From Archegozetes longisetosus (taxonomy: Eukaryota > Arthropoda > Arachnida > Sarcoptiformes > Trhypochthoniidae), in assembly GCA_018873245.2 (NCBI GenBank), contig JAEMBT020000003.1:11501843-11565842 (forward strand): DNA of 64,000 nt, given 5' to 3'. Below the pieces are notes generated by a model. The model was not told the DNA's origin and did not search any database. It saw only the letters and a list, made by a program, of their open reading frames with translations. Shown here piece by piece: positions 51,494-63,169 of the stretch. Both the position numbers and the translations under genes were made by a program. Position 1 is the first letter of the stretch. Each line of letters begins with the position of its first letter.

Positions 51494-52637
51494 TTGGTAT
51501 AGTTAATAAGTTCCAAGAATTACAGGTTTAAACTTGTCTTTAAAAACATCTCGTCATAATATAATTAAAATATAACCCTTTTAATGTATATGAACGAGAT
51601 TCCATAATTCTCTTATCGTTTGTTTACTTTCTGTGCGAATACAAAACTTCAAATGTCTAACTTTGCCATTAAACTTGAAAATCGGCAAGTTCATGACTGG
51701 TATCGCAGACTCCGCAATGGCCGGACATAGCTCGATGACGCCCCAAGATCTGGTTGTCCTATTGAAGTGACTACCGATGCTAATGTGTCTGCAGCTCGTG
51801 ACCTTGTGTTGACGGACTTGACCATAGCACTGTTTCAGGTGTCAAAGATATTAAAGATCTCGATAGACAGACAGAGATCACAATATTTTGGGTTTGAGAC
51901 GCGTTGGCGTTCAATGGGTATCTCATTTACTGACTGAAGAACAAGCGAAGATCCGTCAAAGATTGTATCAACAGAATTCAAAGATGTTTGAAGAAGAGGA
52001 TCAGAACGCTATAAATCGCATCGTTACTGATCGTGAGATTTATGAGGAATTATCTGGACGTAAGATAAAACTGATTCTTTGAAGATGAAAAACCACCAAA
52101 AGTTTCTCGAAAAGAGATTATGTACTCAGTGTTCCTCAGTTCTACGGGGCTGGTTAAAGCTGCAAAGTTGGGAAGACCCCAGACAGCCAAAGCTAATTGG
52201 TATAAAGACATATTCCTCTCAGAAGTCATAGCCATAGCCATCAAAGATAAGAGTCCAAAATCATGAATAAAGAGCACTATCCCCATCATGATACTATGAA
52301 GCTTCACTACTTTGATGACAGTGAAATATTTGGAGTAAATGAAGGTGAAGACCATGCCTCATCCACCTTATAGTCCAGACTAGTTTCGTACGATTTCTGG
52401 TTATTCCGAAACCTCAAAAACCGGAGAGGGCACCGCTTCGATTCAGAAGAGATTGATCAAGCTGTCAATGACTTCTTCTCATCAATTACAATAAAGGAGT
52501 GGCGCGGCATGTTAGACAAATGGCAATAGAGGATAAAGCGGTGCATTTGGGCTCAGGAGACTATTTTTAATATTAATATAAGAAACTCAATAAAATTAGA
52601 TTTAAACCTTTCATTCTGGAGATTTCAATTATACCAA
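51494..52637 (+). mobile_element. Mariner element with dead transposase
   Basis: The ends share TTGGTATA and GGTTTAAA blocks in inverted order, with TA flanking both sides. Inside, mariner transposase pieces appear in order on the plus strand. VHDWYRRLRNGR is near 51690 (N-terminal helix-turn-helix). LGLRRVGVQWVSHLLTEEQ is near 51890 (the linker before the first catalytic Asp). From about 52380 come SYDFWLFRNLKNRRGHRFDS and EWRGMLDKWQ, the C-terminal part after the catalytic triad. Frameshifts and stops between them make it inactive. The 1,144-bp size is close to the usual 1.3 kb of mariner elements. Confidence 0.75.
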
Positions 52638-53173
52638 TACCAAGTTTGATGTTGAAGTTTGGTATATCACGGGGGCTATTCTAAAGAGCAGTCTATCAGT
52701 TTATTCATGAGTGATAAGAATATAACCTCGAGTTTGAAGTCAGAGATAACAATACTTTAATGACGATCCGATATTCTATTATTGTTGTCATTACAAGCCT
52801 AATACAGTATTTCTCTCCAGGATCATTATTAAATCGATTAATTGATTGCCAGATTTCCTAATAAATACTAATACTATTTTGGTTTTTGCATTGTGTTAGA
52901 TCATAATAACTATTGAGATTATGTTTCTTCATTAACAATAATTAATTTATGGTTTTGCTTTTAGTTTTTTTTTATTTACCTCACTACTCTTGAAAGCAGT
53001 TGAATTGATAGTTTGAAAAATATTTTGATTTATGATATTATTCAATTCATTAAGTAAGCAATTTTTGAAATAAAGTCATATATTTATGTTAGAAATAATT
53101 TCCATGAATAGCTTATGAGCTGAACTTTAGCTATACTTATATTATGGTCGAGCTTCTTTTCAAGCCATCGTTA
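52638..53173. other. 3' flank of the CARD-caspase-KEN gene
   Basis: AT-rich sequence without recognised features; it should contain the 3' untranslated region of the minus-strand gene that ends at 53174. Confidence 0.3.
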
Positions 53174-56066
53174 TTAGTCTACTATATAATAATCTTGAAG
53201 ATTTCTCTCGCACTTCAATTTTTTCATTGCATTGTAGGTATTAATCAATAAAAATTTAAATCTTCCTAAAAAATAACTGATATAGGATTCCTGAGTGTCA
53301 CCAAACTTTCTCAAAACATCAGCTTTCAGTTCGTCCCAATGTTGGTCTTTATTGCGGATAAAATTAATAAGTTCTTTTACTGAATTTGTATTTCTAATCG
53401 CGTGCTTTCTCTTATTGTTCTCATACTTCTGCACATCAGGACATAACTTCTTCAGCCAATCGTTTCCTCCAATTATTTCATCTGCTTTATTATCCAGTTC
53501 TTGATCACAGATTTCTGAACTTGAATAAAGTTCTGAGTTTTCATATTTGATTCTCTATTATTTGTAAAGAGAACATTCTTTATATGAGTGAAAAATAGTA
53601 GTTTTTTAGCTGATGTCCAGAATGTTGGATGTATTAGAACCCCATCAATCGAAAGTCTATCGGATTGAGTAACCATTGATCTGATCAAATCGACATAAGT
53701 CGGATCAGTATTAAGTGGATCAAAGTTCGTATCTACATCTTGAAATCGTTTGAATCCTTTACCAAATATATATTTCCCGTTAGTTAGTGTGAAATATATG
53801 ATACAACCCAATGAGAAAATATCGTCTTTTCAGTGAACACGGCAATTTCATTCTTCTTTAAAGTATTGATTACCTCAAATGAAAGCCAACTTAAAGAATC
53901 TAGGTCTTCACTAATTTGAGATCTATTCATACCTATATTAGTAATCATAGCTCTTCTATTTCCAGTTTTATCAGGAAAAGAAAGCAATATATTTCTTGGC
54001 TCAATAGCTGAGTGAATTATAGGTATTTTGTGAAGAGTTTCTAAGCCTTTACATATATCTTCTAACAGTTTAAGCAAATAATTATCTTTGAAATTCCTAT
54101 TGAAGTTATTTTCAATAAAAATTTTCAATGACATTTCGGCCAACTCGGTCGCTATATAATAGCCGTCTTTACAACTAGAGTTTGCTAAATATTTCGGAAA
54201 ATTTAGCTTATTTTCTTTGTTAAGCTTAAATAATAACTCTTTCTCTTCATCGTAAAGATCAATGTTTATTGCAGAATATTTTTTAACAGCGGCTTCAATT
54301 GAATTGTCTCCAAAATATCCTCTGAATATTATATACCGATCTGTCGATATGAAAATATCACTATAAATGAAAATTCCGTTCCCAATACTTGTCGGGCTTC
54401 TATTTCTGGTACTCATTGTTGTCAAAACAAAAGAATCTTTTTTCGCATTGTTAGATAAGTTTGCTCTTATTTGAGGTACTTGTGGATCAAAATAAAGTGA
54501 TTTCTTCATTTGACAAGCATGCCACTCGATTTCATTTCCAGATTTCTCTTTTACTTTACTATTCACCTAAATATTGTTTAAATATTTTATAATTTTATAT
54601 GTTTGTTCTCTTGAAAATTAATTTTGAATCAATCAATTGAATTAAGTAACAAATAGAAACTCACTCTCCTTATAATTGACTCGAGATCTCTGGACCAGGC
54701 TCTCTTCACAAGACTGTCAGCTAACTCCTGACCGAATACAGTTTCTTTACTCCAATTAGATTCTGCCATATCAGCTAATAGTTCAAGAAATTTAATTCTA
54801 ATGCACAAAAATGTTTTGTCACTAATCGATATTTTACTCACATTCAAATCTCGCATAACAAACGAAACTAGGATCACTGTCTGTGTGTTTATTCTCAACA
54901 TTTTCTGATGTTTGAGTCTTTGGTCGCTTCTTATCATTATTTTCCTGATCTGTTTGAAAAAAAATTTGGCAAATTATTTATTTATCTGTTAAAGTATTGA
55001 GCCTATTACAGAAATCTTACGCTCATTCTGACAACAGTTAAAGAAAAGAAGTCGTGGTTTTTCTTTCAATTGGGGAAAGTTTGAGTTACTCAGTAGAGTT
55101 TTTAGTTCTGTAATGCTGATTGAATCCTTGTTATGATCCATTATCTCTCCACTTCTACTCTTAAATCCAATAAAAATGAGCACAATAGCATCTGGTTCGG
55201 TAATTTCTGTAGATTTTGACAAATCGGTAATTTTTTTTATAATTTCATTAATTGTCAAATTTTTCTCCATTATTACTTCGAAGTGTAAACGATAGAAAAT
55301 ACTACGTAATCTCTGCATCTCTTTATATGTGCCAACTGTGAAATAATTAACAATTAGAATACAATAACCCCTCGGACTTTTAGACATTGAAAATCTGCCC
55401 ATTGATGAACTTTGAGATCTATCGTCTGCAGGTCTTTCCAATTGATCTTCTGGATTAGAGTCACCGAAACTAAACTCTGTTCGATTCTCGTATTTAGGAT
55501 CACATTGAGAGAAATCGCACAAGTCTTCAACGCTTAGATCTAATAGTTTTGCAGCCTCATCTTGTCCGGTATACAACAATATATGCAAAAGGTCTTCAGG
55601 ATTCTCATTGATTCGTTTTGATAACGTTTGTTTTACATCAATATCATTTCTCTGGTTCAGCAAAAAATATCTTGATTTTCGAAACTTCTTTTAGATTGTT
55701 TATTAAGAAATCATACTTTGCAAATAAAAACTGTTTTGTCTTGTTACAACTACACCTCACAATTGCACACAAATATATAACTCTATGTTTGAAAAACTTA
55801 TCTTATATAAAATAACTGTTTTTCAACCAAGTTAATTCTGATTTCGAACATTATTTTTACTTGATATCAAAATGATAAGCAAGTCTATCAATCAAAATTG
55901 CATCCAAAGAGCTTACTTTTAATGCGTCGAAGTCCTTTGTATATTTAGAAAAATTACCACTTGTACTGATATATTTCAGGACCAGTTCTGGATTTATTTT
56001 ACAGCACAAAGTATCCAAAAGTTGATCATTCGTCTCAATTTCGAGTTTCCTCTTGTTCGAATCCAT
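53174..56066 (-). CDS. CARD-pseudocaspase-pseudokinase-KEN RNase fusion
   Basis: Exons 56066-55917, 55651-55021, 54949-54842, 54774-54665 and 54566-53174 join in phase (about 800 codons). Residues ~12-90 form a CARD (INPELVLKYI ... ILLYTGQDEAAKLLDL). Residues ~143-260 are caspase p20: PRGYCILIVN opens it, but the His loop reads IFIGFKSRSG (His lost) and QACxG reads NCCQN (Cys kept). Exons 3-5 give p10: SFVCYARFE, ETVFGQELADSLVKRAW, then VNSKV and KKSLYFDP. Residues ~400 onward are an IRE1-type kinase: Lys of AAVKKY kept, HRD is HSA, DFG is NIG. The C-terminus is a KEN RNase: IRNKDQHW keeps Arg, Asn and His of IRE1/RNase L, and ends in NTYNAMKKL and YYIVD. Single-base frame breaks at about 53829 and 53500 must be bridged. 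Likely a CARD-triggered RNase; function is inferred. Confidence 0.8.
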
Positions 56067-56850
56067 TTTATACAGATAGAATTCGAACTGATTTGTTTTA
56101 AATATTTTCTATAAATTGAAATCTCTTTAATTGACAACAAGATAAAGTAATAGAAGACTTAAATCTGTATGTATTTATTGAAATTTACAAAAATGTCTGT
56201 TCTCAAGAAATGTTCGTAAATTTATTCTAGTTTTTAAAATCAATATTTGAAATTTTTATTACAAAACAACTAATGTTCAAATTTTTTTAACAGAAAAACA
56301 GTGAAAATATGATTGAAAATTTGAACTGAAGTTGACTTCAAACAATAATACACAACGGTTGTCCTTTATTTTTCGACTTGCAAAGCAATCAAGTAAAGAA
56401 CTGATAATAAGAGATAAAACGTTAAAAAAGTTAAGAAGCGAATATTTTTATTGATTCAAGTTACTATGAGTGACTGATAATTAGTAAAGGTTTATGAATG
56501 GGTATTTATTTTGATTATGTATGTAAAGGAATAGAGTTTAAGATTAGTTTCTATTTATTGAAAGATAGTTCAATTAACATTTTTTGTCGAATGCAGTTTG
56601 GTCTGGTAATAGGTTTTCACAAGTTTTTGGATTTATCTGATATTTAGAGTTAACTTGCGTAAAGGTTTCAAGTATTGACTTATAGGAATTAAAATAGCGA
56701 GGGATTAAAACTTTTAAAGTCACCAGAAGTCTGACTCTTTCTGGCTAATAACCTGTTTTATTGTATTTCTTACTCTTTATATACAAAATTTAATCAAATG
56801 TATCTTCAGTTCTAATCTAGAAAGCAAATAGTAAACTTCCAATAAAGATA
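56067..56850. other. Upstream flank of the fusion gene
   Basis: AT-rich sequence that should contain the promoter of the minus-strand gene. No transposon or other gene is seen, and no specific regulatory site could be supported. Confidence 0.3.
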
Positions 56851-56852
56851 TA

Positions 56853-58323
56853 CACTGCCGCTCATAAGTGTGAAAAAATTTCATAATCCATAAAAAATTC
56901 ATTTATTTCTCTATGACTTGGAATTAAAAACAATTAATATCTCATATATGTACTATGTTTATGTCTTCAAAAATGGGTTTAATAAACACCAAATTTGCGT
57001 CGTAGTTTGGTTAGAGTTTTAATTTTTAAAACAATTCGGGTCAAAATTAAGTAAGTATTTGTGAAAGTTTTAATAATGTTAACCAATTTAGCTATAAATT
57101 AATGACTAGTAATTAGTATTGCCTCCGTTTGCTTTGAGGCTGCTTGTCCAATTTATCCCACAAATGCTAGACTATATTCAAGTCTGGGCTTTGTGGTGGC
57201 CATTCGATCTGTTCGACCTCATTTTCCGCGAACCAATTCTTCGCTAATGGCGAAGTGTGTTTGGGATCGTTATCAGATTGAAAGATAAAATTATTTCTGA
57301 TATCAATGCGTTCTGCACTCGCGTATAAATTGTTATCAATGGTTTCTACATAAAGTTTAGCGTCTATTTTAGTGTTAATTTCGACTAAGTTGCCGACACC
57401 AGAGGCCGAAACATCCCCAAACTATTACAGAAGGCGAGTACTTCACATTAATCGCAATGTTGTCTTTACTAAACCGTTCATTTCGTTTTTCGACACTAAT
57501 CATCTTTTCGAGTTAATTAACTCGAATTTTGATCTGACCAAATGATTTTATTCGAGAAGGCCAGATGCATATTTAAGTATTTCTTTGCAAATTTAAGTCT
57601 TTTTATGCGATTTTCCCCACTTATAGCCTGTCTCTTGCGTGCGATTCCGCCAAAATAATGCTTTTCTCCATTTTATTGTTGATTTACTGCAATTGATGCA
57701 GGTCTTGTTTGATTTCTTTAGCCGAAATTCTTCGGTTTTTCGCCACAATTTTTAAAATTCTGTTATCAGTTCGCTTTGTTGTACAGCGTTTCGACCACTT
57801 GTTAAGTTACGAGCAGTTCCGAAAGTGCTTATCTTTTTTACGACTTTATAAACACATGAAATACTGCATCCTATCATTTCGGCTATGGTTTGATATGTTT
57901 TGCCTTCACTTCTCATCCTGAACATTTGAAGAGGTTCGACTTCAGAAAATTCTTGTGATTTGACAATTTTTTTAAGGAATTAGTTTTAAATTAATATATT
58001 TTGGTTTTAAAATGCTTTACTTAATTAGTATTTTGTTCTATTTAGTTTTGAAGACTTGCTAAATGATTTTTATTCACTTTAATTCAGTCAAGTAAAAAAT
58101 TTTCATTATTTATGACCGCATGAAAAAGTCACAAAACTTTTTGATTGCTTATAACTTTACTTAAAATGCGATACTATTTGATATCTTTATACCGTTCGAA
58201 TTCTAAATTATGACGCATTAATTTAAGACAAGTTTCGCTAAAATCAACGAAGTAATTTTTATATTCAATCAAAGACAAGATATCGAGTTAATTCCTCTTT
58301 TTCCATACTTATGAGCGGTAGTG
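56853..58323 (-). mobile_element. Tc1 element with dead transposase
   Basis: The inverted ends CACTGCCGCTCATAAGTGTG and CACTACCGCTCATAAGTATG are flanked by TA on both sides, giving a 1,471-bp Tc1-type element. The minus strand carries the catalytic half of a Tc1 transposase. SVIVWGCF is near 57420. FQSDNDPKHTS is near 57270, with the second catalytic Asp. IEWPPQSPDLNIV then HLWDKL is near 57160, where the Glu-bearing segment is followed by a stop. Several stops and frameshifts make it inactive. The DNPKHTS-type and WPxxSPDLN signatures are unmistakable for the family. Confidence 0.82.
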
Positions 58324-58354
58324 TAATTTTTAGAGTCTAAACACAATAACTTTA

Positions 58355-58493
58355 CATGTAATTGTCGGCTCGACTACTCAATTCAAATATACTTTTACCC
58401 GTTTCTAATAAATCGTTGATATAATAAATTAGCGATTTATTGGAAACAAGTAAGGATATATTTGGATTGAGCAGTCGAGCTGACAATTACATG
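58355..58493. repeat. 139-bp hairpin MITE
   Basis: CATGTAATTGTCGGCTCGAC at the left is repeated in inverse (GTCGAGCTGACAATTACATG) at the right. The interior is also palindromic through to CGATTTATT/AATAAATCG near the loop. It is a compact fold-back unit with no genes, 30 bp from the Tc1 right end. Confidence 0.7.
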
Positions 58494-59820
58494 ATCGAAA
58501 TAAATTTAAAATTCAAAAAATACCAGAAATTTAATGAAGCAGTCACTTGATACACTAAAAAATTCTACTGAAAAACTATTCAGTGAAAAAGTCTTGTTAC
58601 TCATTTCTTTATCTTTACGTTGTTATGCAGTCAGTAACTCATTTTATTGCAACATTTCAGTAGGTTTTGGTGATAAATGGCCTATGTTTATATTCAAAAA
58701 ATAAAAAAATGAAAATTTAAATGTTTTTCTTGACCAGAGATTAAAATAACTGAAATTACTCAAACTAATTCTGGTAATTTTCAAATCTGAAAATTTTAAA
58801 TCTTAACACAAAGTTCTGAACAGAGTTTGACCTTATTAGAAACTGACTTCTTTCAATTGGATTCACAAACAACAAATTTAAAAAAATTTAAGAAGTCATC
58901 AATATTATTATTGAAGAACAATTACTGTCAATATAATAATTAAATAATAGCTTTCAATTAAGAAGCACTTCGTGAACGTGTGCAATTTTTATAATTTACA
59001 TTAAAGTTTGCATTTAGGCGAATCGAAATTATTTACTTCTTTAACGAAAATGTGCCCAAAAGTAAAGTTTGTTCTATTCTGCAGAAGTTTTTGATTCAAG
59101 AGGACAAGAAAGAAGAGTGGGAAATGATATACCTCAAAAATAGTGATTGGAAAGAAAGTAAAGACTAAGTCCGGCGGCGAAAATGCGACCAGTACTCAAG
59201 TGTACCCAACAATATGTTTCACGCGTACTGAAGGCTAATACGCTAATGATTGGGAAGCATAAAATGTTAATCAGATCAAATTTTATCTTTCAAAAGTTGA
59301 TTTGAATATCATCCAAAGGATTTGAGATAGGGTCCGAACCCTTTAAGGAAAAAGGCAGACTCTGGATCCCTTTCGGTTGCACACTTAGTCAAGTTATATT
59401 CAAATAGAATGTAATTTTATTTTAGAAAATTAAAGTTTCAATAAAGTTTTTGATAAAAATTTAAATAAATTATGAATTGGTAAACTAAGTTCAGGATTTA
59501 TTTGAGGCCTAATTTGCCGAAAATTAATTTTAAAAAGGTCATCAATGAGAACAGAATACACTAAATATTTGAAAAAATATTCTTATCAAATTGATTTATT
59601 GAATGTAAGAAATAATTTTATAAATTGTGTTCGAAAAAACATAATTATAATTAAATTTCTGTTATTACTAAAAGCTGAAATGTGAAGAATAAATGAATCC
59701 TAATAAACTTTATAACAACAGGAAAAGAGCTTGGAGAATTCCTTCATATTCTTTTGCATACAGGGCATGATCTGATGGTCAAAAAATGGGATCCAGACTT
59801 GTTGAACTTAACTAAATATG
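58494..59820. other. Non-coding, one GC-richer transposon-like patch
   Basis: Mostly AT-rich. Between about 59050 and 59390 the sequence is GC-richer and reads like a decayed transposase or other coding remnant (for example EEWEMIYLKN), but no family could be assigned. Confidence 0.25.
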
Positions 59821-60620
59821 ATCCCGGGGATCTGGGTCGAAGTACCGACATGGTCAAAGTACCGGCAAGTCATAGTACCTACAGGCTATAACTGTAAAGG
59901 ATTGAAATGACTTATACAGAACCGAACTGAACTCTAATGTATCTGGCTGAAACTGACAGAATCAAACTGAACTCTACTTAATTGAACTAAAATCTTATAT
60001 ATCTAGCTGCAACACACAGAATCTAACTAGACTCTACAAAATTAAGCTATGATCTAATGAATTTAGCTAAGACACATAATCAATTGAACTATACTAGATT
60101 GAGCTGAATGTGGGTTGAAGTACCAAGTTAAAAACTAACATATTCAGTTTAGTCATAATAAATTTTATTTAAATGTAATAAATATTGTAATAAATGAATT
60201 AAATAAAAAATAAACAGAAAAATATATTAAATTGATAAATTATGAGCGATTCCTTTTAAAAATTCCAAAACTGAACGATCAAATTCTATACAGTTCAGTT
60301 AGATTCTGTATAGTTAAGGTCAATTCCGTGTAATTCAGGTCAATTCTTTGTGTTTTACTAAATATATTAGAATTTAGTTCTATATTGTTCACTTCGATTC
60401 TGTATATCTTTGGTAACTACATTATAGTTTAGTTCGATTCTGTGAGTTTCAGCTAGATACATTAGAGTTCAGTTGGATTCTGTATATTTCAGCTAGATAC
60501 ATCAGAGTTCTGTTCGATTCTATATAAGTCAGCTCAATTCTTTAGAATTATGGTCTGTAGGTATTATGAATTGTCGGTACTTTGATTGTCAGTACTTCGA
60601 CCAGGTCCCGATCCCGGGAT
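59821..60620. mobile_element. Fold-back element with tandem-repeat arms
   Basis: The outer ends ATCCCGGGGATCTGGGTCGA and the inverse of ATCCCGGGATCGGGACCTGG are followed by GTCGAAGTAC and CAAAGTACCG blocks on both sides. The arms (about 59821-60120 and 60270-60620) are built from diverged tandem units of roughly 40-50 bp containing GAACTCTAATGTATCTAGCT and CACAGAATC, in opposite orientation in the two arms. Between them lies an AT-rich spacer. Long inverted termini made of internal tandem repeats are characteristic of fold-back (FB-like) transposons. No coding capacity. Confidence 0.75.
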
Positions 60621-62358
60621 ATATATAAGGTGTGATTAGGGTCACCGAGTCTTGTAGAGCCCTAATCTGGACAAAAAATATCGAAGAGCCCCTTTGAGAT
60701 TTTCTTAAAATTTTTAAGTTCATTTAGAGTACTCAATGAATATAAAAAGCTACAAAATTTCAACTATGAAATTGACTATATTTCTTCTGCGATTTTGCAG
60801 TATTGAGAAGCTAAAGCAGTTTTTAACCCTTCGTCACGACTGTAGGGGCAAAATGTCTACAAGTTTTACTTCAAAAATCTTGCTAAAATCAACAAAATGT
60901 TGTGATTTCTTAAGAATTTAGGTATTCCTCAGTCATATATCTGATTTTAAATGATAAAAAAAACCTGATTAATTTGGAATTATAAGTTTATTTTTAAAAT
61001 TTATTTTCTGGCAACATGCATTTCTGAGTACAGAAATTTGCTCTAGCATCACAGTGCTGTGATGTCGCTACTAGTAATTTGAATTACTGATGACGCTGTA
61101 GCAGATAATAACTAGATGTAAATTAATTAGTAAATTAAAATTTCGAAAACAAGGGCTAACTTTGATTTGAAAAGCATCAGGACTAACCTAGAGAAGATAT
61201 AAAGCGTGGAAAACGTGGGTAACATTTTACTCCACAGTTAATTTTACGTTTTCGGAAGTTAAGTTGTGACGAAGAGTTTAAAAAATTTCAACCGAGTCTT
61301 TTAGAAATTAATTCTTCAAAAATGTAAGCTTTCGGTTTTTAAGTAATAAAAGCTTTTTGCTTCGAACTAGTCTGGAGCTTAAAGACTTTCCATAAAAAAT
61401 AAACAATAATAACAAAGATAAAATGAGATTAAACTTACGAGGCAATCAAAAGTAATAAAACTGAACCTGAGAAACACGTTAAAAACACTTTGCTTCGAAT
61501 ATTAATTTAGACTCACAAATATTTTTTGGTAAATGAAGTAAAAGCAATGACTACAGACTATATAAGGTGTCTGAGGACTATTGAAGTCCGTTTAGTAATT
61601 ATGCATTAAATCACTGCCAGAAATAGTTAGATATAGAAATCAAGGAAGGAAATCACATGTTAAATAACTATCACTCAGTTTATCTTAAATCTCTATGATG
61701 CTTATGATTGCTGCTTATGAGTATTTAATGCCTTATAATTAAACGGCTTTGAATTGCCTGAAATATTTCATTCAGTCTGTAATAAATTCTTTGACTTCTA
61801 TTATCAAAAAATATTTGAGTTAAAATTCATGTTCAAAGCAAACTGTTTCTAACCTGTTTCTCGGATTCAATTTTGTTACTTTTGTTCAGTAAGTTTAACT
61901 TCACTTCGCTTGTTTTATTTGAGTTAAAATTTTTAGTTTCAGACTCAAAAAGTCGTCAAACACCAAATGAATTGTAGGCCCATATCATTGAAACAGGTAA
62001 GAAAAGAGTTAAAGCTCTATGCAGAGTCGAAGCCACACTTTTGGCTCACTTTGTATGCACTAAGGATTAATGAATTTTACCTCGCCCTATGTTAAGGTTT
62101 GACAAAAGTTATTTCGAATCAGATTTTAGGTTTATTCGCAATAAATGCACTTTTTTGGCAAACGCTACTATGATTAAAGAAATGAAATATTTGATGAGTT
62201 GAGCGCCAAAAAGTCTAACACTGATCAGTAGACCCCCTATGGCTAAGGTTAATGTAACTTTTGATTTTTGTTTCATTTGACTTTAAAGTAAGCTATTTTA
62301 TAGAATATAAATAAAGTGAAAAAGCTGCTCAATCTATAAGTTTAAAAGCGTTGATTAT
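60621..62358. other. Non-coding stretch
   Basis: AT-rich sequence. A 61-codon plus-strand frame at 60736 has no family features. No clear repeat boundaries were found. Confidence 0.3.
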
Positions 62359-62361
62359 TTA

Positions 62362-62425
62362 ACTCAAGTGGCCTAGTGGTTGGTGTAATGACCACTAGTA
62401 GAATAGGGTCGGGTTCGCGTACACT
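62362..62425 (+). repeat. tRNA-like / SINE head remnant
   Basis: GTGGCCTAGTGGTTGG resembles an RNA polymerase III A box, and GGGTCGGGTTCGCGTAC about 35 bases later resembles a B box (GGTTCGANNCC, with one or two mismatches). The spacing is right for a tRNA-derived SINE head. It does not fold as a complete functional tRNA, so it is treated as a retroposon remnant. Confidence 0.4.
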
Positions 62426-62531
62426 ATTGACAATTTCTTTTTAATATCAAAATATGATTTTTGCTTGAATTTTTCATTGGAAAATTTAACTTACTATGCG
62501 TTTGCCTTAACATTGTAAAGATTAGAACAAC

Positions 62532-62993
62532 TTATTTAGTTGATTAGCAATAAATGCATGCAACACATGATTATTACATGGCTAATTGTTTTATCGATAT
62601 GATTTGAAAGTTGTTCCTCTGTTGAGCTTTAGTAATGAGATGTAATTCTTAGCAAATTTGATTTCATACTTAATTTGTTGTTTATTATGGTCATTATTTT
62701 TCAGCTTTTGATTATTTTATAATTGACTATAACATCAGAAATTTTTTGATATGACATAGTCGGATGTTATAGTCAATTATAAAATAATCAAAAGGAAACT
62801 GAACGAACCAATAATGACCATGAAACTAAGTATGAAATCAAATCTGCTAAGAATTACATCTCATTATATACACTAAAGCTCAACTTATAATGTACAATTG
62901 AGGAACAACTTCGTTTCAAATCATATCGATAAAACTCAATTAGTCATGTAATAATCATGTGTTACATACATTTATTGCTAATCAGCTAAATAA
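62532..62993. repeat. 462-bp near-perfect palindrome
   Basis: Arms of about 220 bp mirror each other. TTATTTAGTTGATTAGCAAT at the left returns as the inverse of TTATTTAGCTGATTAGCAAT at the right, and GATTATTTTATAATTGACTA sits next to a loop of about 30 bases centred near 62750. There is little divergence, suggesting a recent insertion. No coding capacity. Confidence 0.75.
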
Positions 62994-63169
62994 CAAACAG
63001 TTTCTGTGATTTATCCGAGTGTAAAAATAAATGATTGCAGTGAATTAAACTCTGAAAACTGCTATTCTTTAAAATTGATATACCAATACATGTATTATAA
63101 AGTACTGTATGAGAAAGTTTTAAAGATTTTGATTAGATTTTTCTATCATCTGCTTATAAACCTTTACAC

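Noticed and set aside
53295..53504. Plus-strand frame over the KEN domain
   Set aside because: Antisense shadow of the minus-strand KEN coding sequence; no family features.
55652..55916. Reading exon 1 of the caspase-KEN gene through to the stop at 55857 and joining at a different acceptor
   Set aside because: The alternative joins in phase but inserts about 22 extra residues into the CARD. The GTAAGC donor at 55916 with the CAG acceptor at 55652 gives a CARD of normal length.
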